Source: UBA1858 sp965658595 (lineage in GTDB: Bacteria > Pseudomonadota > Gammaproteobacteria > UBA4575). Taken from it: a stretch of 8,638 nucleotides of DNA. Under the pieces are notes generated by a model, which did not search any database, was not told the DNA's origin, and was given only the letters and a program-made list of their open reading frames with translations. The stretch covers positions 1-8,638 of the forward strand of contig CBFHSW010000063.1 in assembly GCA_965658595.1 (NCBI GenBank), read 5' to 3'. The translations under genes and the position numbers were made by a program. Position 1 is the stretch's first letter, and the number at the start of each line of letters is the position of its first letter. Positions 5,423 through 8,638 of this stretch are shown piece by piece.

Positions 5423-6691
5423 TCAGTAGAAGCTATCAAATGGCCATATTTCTACCATGTCACCGGTCTCAGCACCTTGACTCTCCATTGGCAAATAGAT
5501 AAAACAATTAGCTTCAGACATTGAATGTAAAATCCCTGAACCTTGGGCGCCAGTTTTGACGACGGTATATTCACCTAGTTCATTAATTTGATATATGCCT
5601 CGTTGATATTCTACTCGCCCAGGACGCTTGCGTAGGTGTGATTGGCTTATCGCTTGTATGCGCAAACGCTGACGTACTGCTCTACCTGCCATTTTTTCTA
5701 GTGCAGCTTGAACAAATATATAAAAAGTCACCATTACTGAAACTGGATTGCCAGGTAGGCCAAAAAAGAAGGCATTATTGATCTGACCAAATGCAAGGGG
5801 ACGCCCTGGTTTCATTGCCACTTTCCAAAAATTTACATGCCCCAACTTTTCCAATGTGCTTTTCACAAAATCGGCATCACCAACAGAAACGCCTCCAGAA
5901 GTAATCACGGCATCTGCTTGCTGTGATGCAGATATGAATGCTTGTTCTATAGCCTCAGGTGTATCGCGAATAACACCTAGGTCTATAATTTCCACGCCCA
6001 TGCTAGTGAGCATGCTCCATAAGGTATAGCGGTTACTATCATAAATCTGTCCTATTTCTAACTTGCTGCCTATAGACACTAACTCGTCACCAGTCGAGAA
6101 GAAGGCGACTTTGAGTTTGCGCATAACAGTGACTTCAGCAATACCTAGTGATGCAATCAGGCCGATATCTGCTGCTTGTAAATAATAGTTAGGTCCAAAA
6201 ATTTCAGCTCCTAGTTTTATATCTTCACCCGCTAGGCGAACATTTTGTCCAGACTTTTGCTTGCTATCGATACGGATGTTATCGCCATTGACTTCGGTAT
6301 GTTCTTGCATAACGACTGTATCAGTACTATCGGGCATGGCGGCTCCTGTCATGATGCGAACACATTCATTGGCTACAACATTACCAACATAAGGTCGGCC
6401 TGCATAAGCAATTCCAACTTGCTTAAATACACCACTTTCATCAGTGGGTAGTTGATCACCATTTAATGCATAGCCATCCATGGCAGAGTTAGTATGACTA
6501 GGCACATCAATACTTGAGATTAATGACTGGGCCAGTACTCGATGTAGTGCCTCTCTTATGGGGACAGTTTCTGTCTCTTTAATAGCTTGCACACTCTGGA
6601 TGATATGTTGTTGAGCTAAATTAGCTTCCATTGAGTTAGGATCATAGTCATCCATACAGCTAGGATCATAATTGATGGGTTTATCAGCCAT
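5423..6691 (-). CDS. moeA: Molybdopterin molybdenumtransferase MoeA
   Basis: This 422-aa cytoplasmic enzyme inserts molybdate into adenylylated molybdopterin to complete molybdenum cofactor. Visible blocks are VPSHTNSAMDGYAL (63-76), RIMTGAAMP (112-120), VRLAGEDIKLG (151-161), VAFFSTGDELV (195-205), IYDSNRYTL (216-224), ITSGGVSVGDADFVK (263-277, the MoaB/Mog-like substrate site), KPGRPLAFG (294-302) and FFGLPGNPVSVMVTF (309-323). The C-terminal domain (about 340-420) has GSGILHSMSEANCF. About 25 residues (including CMDDYDPNSM) precede the first helix; this DPNS type of start is seen in other proteobacterial MoeA proteins. GGAAA at 6698-6702, six bases upstream, is a modest ribosome-binding site. 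It follows the smr gene by 53 bp on the same strand and is probably co-transcribed. MoaB/MogA and MobA partners are not in the window. Confidence 0.96.
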   Translation of the reverse strand: MADKPINYDPSCMDDYDPNSMEANLAQQHIIQSVQAIKETETVPIREALHRVLAQSLISSIDVPSHTNSAMDGYALNGDQLPTDESGVFKQVGIAYAGRPYVGNVVANECVRIMTGAAMPDSTDTVVMQEHTEVNGDNIRIDSKQKSGQNVRLAGEDIKLGAEIFGPNYYLQAADIGLIASLGIAEVTVMRKLKVAFFSTGDELVSIGSKLEIGQIYDSNRYTLWSMLTSMGVEIIDLGVIRDTPEAIEQAFISASQQADAVITSGGVSVGDADFVKSTLEKLGHVNFWKVAMKPGRPLAFGQINNAFFFGLPGNPVSVMVTFYIFVQAALEKMAGRAVRQRLRIQAISQSHLRKRPGRVEYQRGIYQINELGEYTVVKTGAQGSGILHSMSEANCFIYLPMESQGAETGDMVEIWPFDSFY

Positions 6692-6744
6692 AGTTTATTT
6701 CCAATCGTTAAAAGGTGAGCAGTGTGGTGTTACGATGCAATATA

Positions 6745-7284
6745 TCAGGCGAGTTTTAGTAGTACGTAAACTGCGCCTGTACCGCCATCAGCTGGTCGTG
6801 CTGAACAAAATGCTAATATTTCTTTTCTACGTCTTAACCAGGTATTGACTAAAGGCTTGATGACTGGGCCATTATTACTGGAGCCATATCCTTTACCATG
6901 AATGATGCGCACACAGCGGCAATTATGATGGCGTGCTTCTGCAATAAATATATTAAGTTGTTCTTGGGCATCAACACGTGTCATTCCATGTAAGTCTAAT
7001 TCAGCATCTATGCGATATTGGCCACGTTTTAATTTTTTAAAGGCCTTATGCTGTAAACCATCTTGAGCATATGACAAAATATCACCAGCTTGCATGTCTT
7101 CATGTTCAGTGGGACTAATAAATAACTCCTCCATCACGCGTTGCTCATCAAGATGAGCTTGTTTAGGAATAGGGCGTGGTTTTGGAATATCGTGAACTAC
7201 CCGATCACTGGTAATTTCCTTGACACCATTTAACAAGGATGAAAATTCAGATGAATCTGAGTCTTTTTTATTACTATTACCCAT
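6745..7284 (-). CDS. Smr-domain protein, SmrA (YdaL) type
   Basis: This 179-aa protein has a C-terminal Smr domain. The domain hallmarks are LDLHGMT (96-102), IIHGKGYGS (127-135) and DGGTGAVYVLL (166-176). The N-terminal half (1-75) is polar, low in recognisable motifs, and probably flexible or an adaptor. The block GLQHKAFKKLKRGQY (76-90) just before the domain resembles E. coli SmrA (YdaL) more than SmrB. Smr domains are nucleases or nucleic-acid-binding modules; SmrB cleaves mRNA at collided ribosomes, while SmrA activity is less clear. The conserved DLHG and HGKG motifs are intact, so nuclease activity is possible but not shown. The start at 7284 is supported by a G-rich site (GGGGGA, 7295-7300) about 10 bases upstream. 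It is divergent from surE and likely co-transcribed with moeA. Confidence 0.88.
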   Translation of the reverse strand: MGNSNKKDSDSSEFSSLLNGVKEITSDRVVHDIPKPRPIPKQAHLDEQRVMEELFISPTEHEDMQAGDILSYAQDGLQHKAFKKLKRGQYRIDAELDLHGMTRVDAQEQLNIFIAEARHHNCRCVRIIHGKGYGSSNNGPVIKPLVNTWLRRRKEILAFCSARPADGGTGAVYVLLKLA

Positions 7285-7335
7285 GAATGTTTAATCCCCC
7301 AACACAATAAAAGTTTCAGTGCTGATACACTAGAC

Positions 7336-7345
7336 TGCTATTATA
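7336..7345. promoter_or_regulatory. Overlapping divergent -10 elements for smr and surE
   Basis: On the plus strand TGCTATTAT (7336-7344) is an extended -10 element that would start surE near 7351, with a leader of about 42 bases. On the minus strand TATAAT (7345-7340) is a perfect -10 hexamer pointing towards smr. The two hexamers share five base pairs, so two polymerases could not occupy them together. Neither has a good -35 match. This is a consensus-based call for the 108-bp spacer between the two genes; the rest of the spacer shows nothing else I can support. Confidence 0.4.
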
Positions 7346-7392
7346 GACGAGTTTTCATTCATTAAATGTACACATCTTAAACAATAAAATTT

Positions 7393-8154
7393 ATGCATCT
7401 ACTGATAAGTAACGATGACGGCTATCAAGCTCCAGGAATTAAGTGCTTGGCCGAACAATTGTCCACAATAGCCGATATTACCGTGGTAGCTCCACATTTA
7501 GATCGGAGTGCTGCTAGTAACTCTTTAACCCTACAGACCCCTATAAGGGCTTCGCAAGTGGCACCTAATTGGTATCGAGTTGATGGTACGCCAACTGATT
7601 GCGTCCATTTAGGTGTTACAGGACTATTGGAAAAGGAGCCTGATATGGTGGTTTCAGGCATTAATGCAGGCGCAAACTTAGGTGATGATGTGATTTACTC
7701 TGGCACGGTAGCCGCCGCTATGGAGGGACGTCACTTAGGATCGCCAGCAATCGCTGTTTCACTTAATTCATTTCATCCCAAACACTATCAAACAGCAGCC
7801 CATGTCGCGCGTATAATTGTTCAAAAATTACTCATTCAGCCAATCAGTAATGAGGTTATCTTGAATGTTAATGTGCCTGATGTAGCACTGCAGGATATTG
7901 CTGGCATACGCACTACTCGTCTTGGTAATCGGCATAAAGCAGAACCTGCCATTCAGTCGAAAGATCCCCGTGGAAGACCAATTTATTGGGTTGGTGCCGC
8001 GGGCCCAGAGCAAGATGCTGGACCAGGGACAGATTTTCACGCGGTGAATAATAATTATGTCTCTATTACCCCCTTACATGTGGATCTTACTCAGTATTCA
8101 GCGATGGAAGGCATTGATAAATGGTTAGTGGATACCAAACTCAACCATGAATAA
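7393..8154 (+). CDS. surE: 5'/3'-nucleotidase SurE
   Basis: This 253-aa metal-dependent cytoplasmic phosphatase removes phosphate from nucleoside 5'- and 3'-monophosphates and short polyphosphates, and is linked to stationary-phase survival. Metal and phosphate residues are visible at the expected places: Asp8 and Asp9 in ISNDDG, Ser39 in DRSAASNSLTL (the usual SGAS reads SAAS) and Asn91 in VSGINAG. GTPTDCVHLG (65-74), GDDVIYSGTVAAAMEG (97-112), DPRGRPIYW, DAGPGTDF and NYVSITPLHVDLT follow the E. coli protein closely. The length matches the family. No Shine-Dalgarno sequence is seen before the ATG, and no better in-frame start exists nearby. It overlaps the chosen start of pcm by 8 bases, the usual surE-pcm operon. 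Confidence 0.97.
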   Translation: MHLLISNDDGYQAPGIKCLAEQLSTIADITVVAPHLDRSAASNSLTLQTPIRASQVAPNWYRVDGTPTDCVHLGVTGLLEKEPDMVVSGINAGANLGDDVIYSGTVAAAMEGRHLGSPAIAVSLNSFHPKHYQTAAHVARIIVQKLLIQPISNEVILNVNVPDVALQDIAGIRTTRLGNRHKAEPAIQSKDPRGRPIYWVGAAGPEQDAGPGTDFHAVNNNYVSITPLHVDLTQYSAMEGIDKWLVDTKLNHE

Positions 8155-8638
8155 AAGTCATCAAGGCATAGGTATGACCTCGCAGCGTACCCGTGATCGT
8201 TTAGTCGAACGTTTACGTGCCAAAGGCATACAAAATTCACATGTCTTAGAGGCAATGCGCTTATTACCTAGACATATGTTTGTGGATGAAGCTTTAGCCT
8301 CAAGAGCCTATGAAGATGATGCGTTACCCATCGGTCATAAACAGACAATCTCTCAGCCCTATATCGTCGCTAGAATGACAGAAGCATTATTAGCTGAAGA
8401 TAATCCCCAAAAGATACTCGAAATCGGTACCGGATCTGGTTATCAGGCCGCGTTGCTGAGTTGTTTGGTGAAACAAGTGTATACCGTGGAGAGAATCAAA
8501 CCACTATATTTACAGACTAAAAAGCTATTCAACACCCTCAAGTTACGCAATATTCGCTGCAAGCTTTCAGATGGAACTGGGGGTTGGGAAGGTTACGCGC
8601 CCTATGATGCCATTATCGTCACCTGTGCGGCGGCTGAG
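8147..8638 (+). CDS. pcm: Protein-L-isoaspartate O-methyltransferase, 5' part
   Basis: The first 164 codons of Pcm are present; the family is about 205-225 aa, so the last part lies beyond the window. The cytoplasmic enzyme methylates L-isoaspartyl residues with S-adenosylmethionine to start repair of aged proteins. Visible motifs are MTSQRTRDRLVERL (10-23), PRHMFVDEAL, ALPIGHKQTISQPYIVARM (59-77), the SAM-binding loop ILEIGTGSGYQ (90-100), VYTVERI, and SDGTGGW, then PYDAIIVTCAAAE at the edge. The reading frame is intact. The start at 8147 is chosen because GIGMTSQRTR is, as I recall, conserved in relatives such as Xanthomonas. The ATG at 8174 (residue 10) is a real alternative: it has AAGG (8163-8166) seven bases upstream and matches the start annotated for Pseudomonas Pcm. 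Confidence 0.93.
   Translation, partial: MNKSHQGIGMTSQRTRDRLVERLRAKGIQNSHVLEAMRLLPRHMFVDEALASRAYEDDALPIGHKQTISQPYIVARMTEALLAEDNPQKILEIGTGSGYQAALLSCLVKQVYTVERIKPLYLQTKKLFNTLKLRNIRCKLSDGTGGWEGYAPYDAIIVTCAAAE

Noticed and set aside
5409..5428. A possible bidirectional terminator between kdsB and moeA
   Set aside because: The dyad (CTG, ATAT, ATAT, CAG with one bulge) is short and A+T-rich with almost no loop and no clear U-run, so it does not meet the usual terminator pattern.
6245..6451. A 68-codon plus-strand open frame inside moeA
   Set aside because: It is antisense to conserved MoeA motifs and has no recognisable product.
7425..8040. Two minus-strand open frames (7425-7661 and 7828-8040) inside surE
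   Set aside because: They are antisense shadows of conserved SurE segments with no features of real genes.
1..8638. A novel defence, mobile or secretion system
   Set aside because: Every long gene matches a known housekeeping family, no direct repeat array, transposase, integrase, tRNA attachment site or composition shift was seen, and the gaps between genes are short.

Overview
The window reads as an ordinary stretch of chromosome from a rather A+T-rich, Gram-negative gammaproteobacterium. The Gram-negative assignment rests on kdsB (Kdo activation for LPS) and the LolCE/LolD lipoprotein-release pair. The gammaproteobacterial assignment rests on the surE-pcm pair, the trm112-kdsB pair and the resemblance of Pcm, SmrA-type and KdsB proteins to that class. 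It does not look enteric, because there is one LolC/E-type permease instead of separate LolC and LolE, and LpxK is missing beside trm112-kdsB. I cannot name the genus from the sequence alone. No tRNA, rRNA, CRISPR, insertion sequence or phage gene was seen, and base composition looks even by eye.

Layout. (1) Positions 1-259 hold the C-terminal end of a TupA-type tungstate-binding protein on the plus strand. It runs tail to tail into (2) the minus-strand operon aguA-aguB (2207-274), which converts agmatine to putrescine through N-carbamoylputrescine; the two genes overlap by four bases. (3) A 186-bp divergent spacer (2208-2393) carries candidate promoters for aguA and for the Lol operon, an inverted repeat and a set of helically spaced AAATAG repeats. 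(4) The plus-strand pair lolC/E (probably LolF-type)-lolD extends from 2394 to 4351 with a TAATG junction. (5) A good sigma70-like promoter at 4393-4421 drives trm112-like (ycaR)-kdsB, ending at 5407. (6) moeA and an smr-domain gene lie on the minus strand (6691-5423 and 7284-6745), probably co-transcribed as smr-moeA. (7) A 108-bp divergent spacer with overlapping -10 elements leads to surE and the 5' part of pcm on the plus strand, with pcm running off the window.

How the genes fit together. Three themes recur: envelope biogenesis (Lol lipoprotein release, CMP-Kdo synthesis), polyamine production (AguA, AguB), and molybdenum/tungsten handling (TupA uptake, MoeA insertion). SurE and Pcm form the usual stationary-phase/repair pair. 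I found no previously undescribed system. The points worth a second look are the single-permease Lol arrangement, the shortened LPS neighbourhood, the possibly leaderless starts of aguA and lolC/E, the inverted repeat before the Lol operon, and the overlapping divergent promoters between smr and surE.
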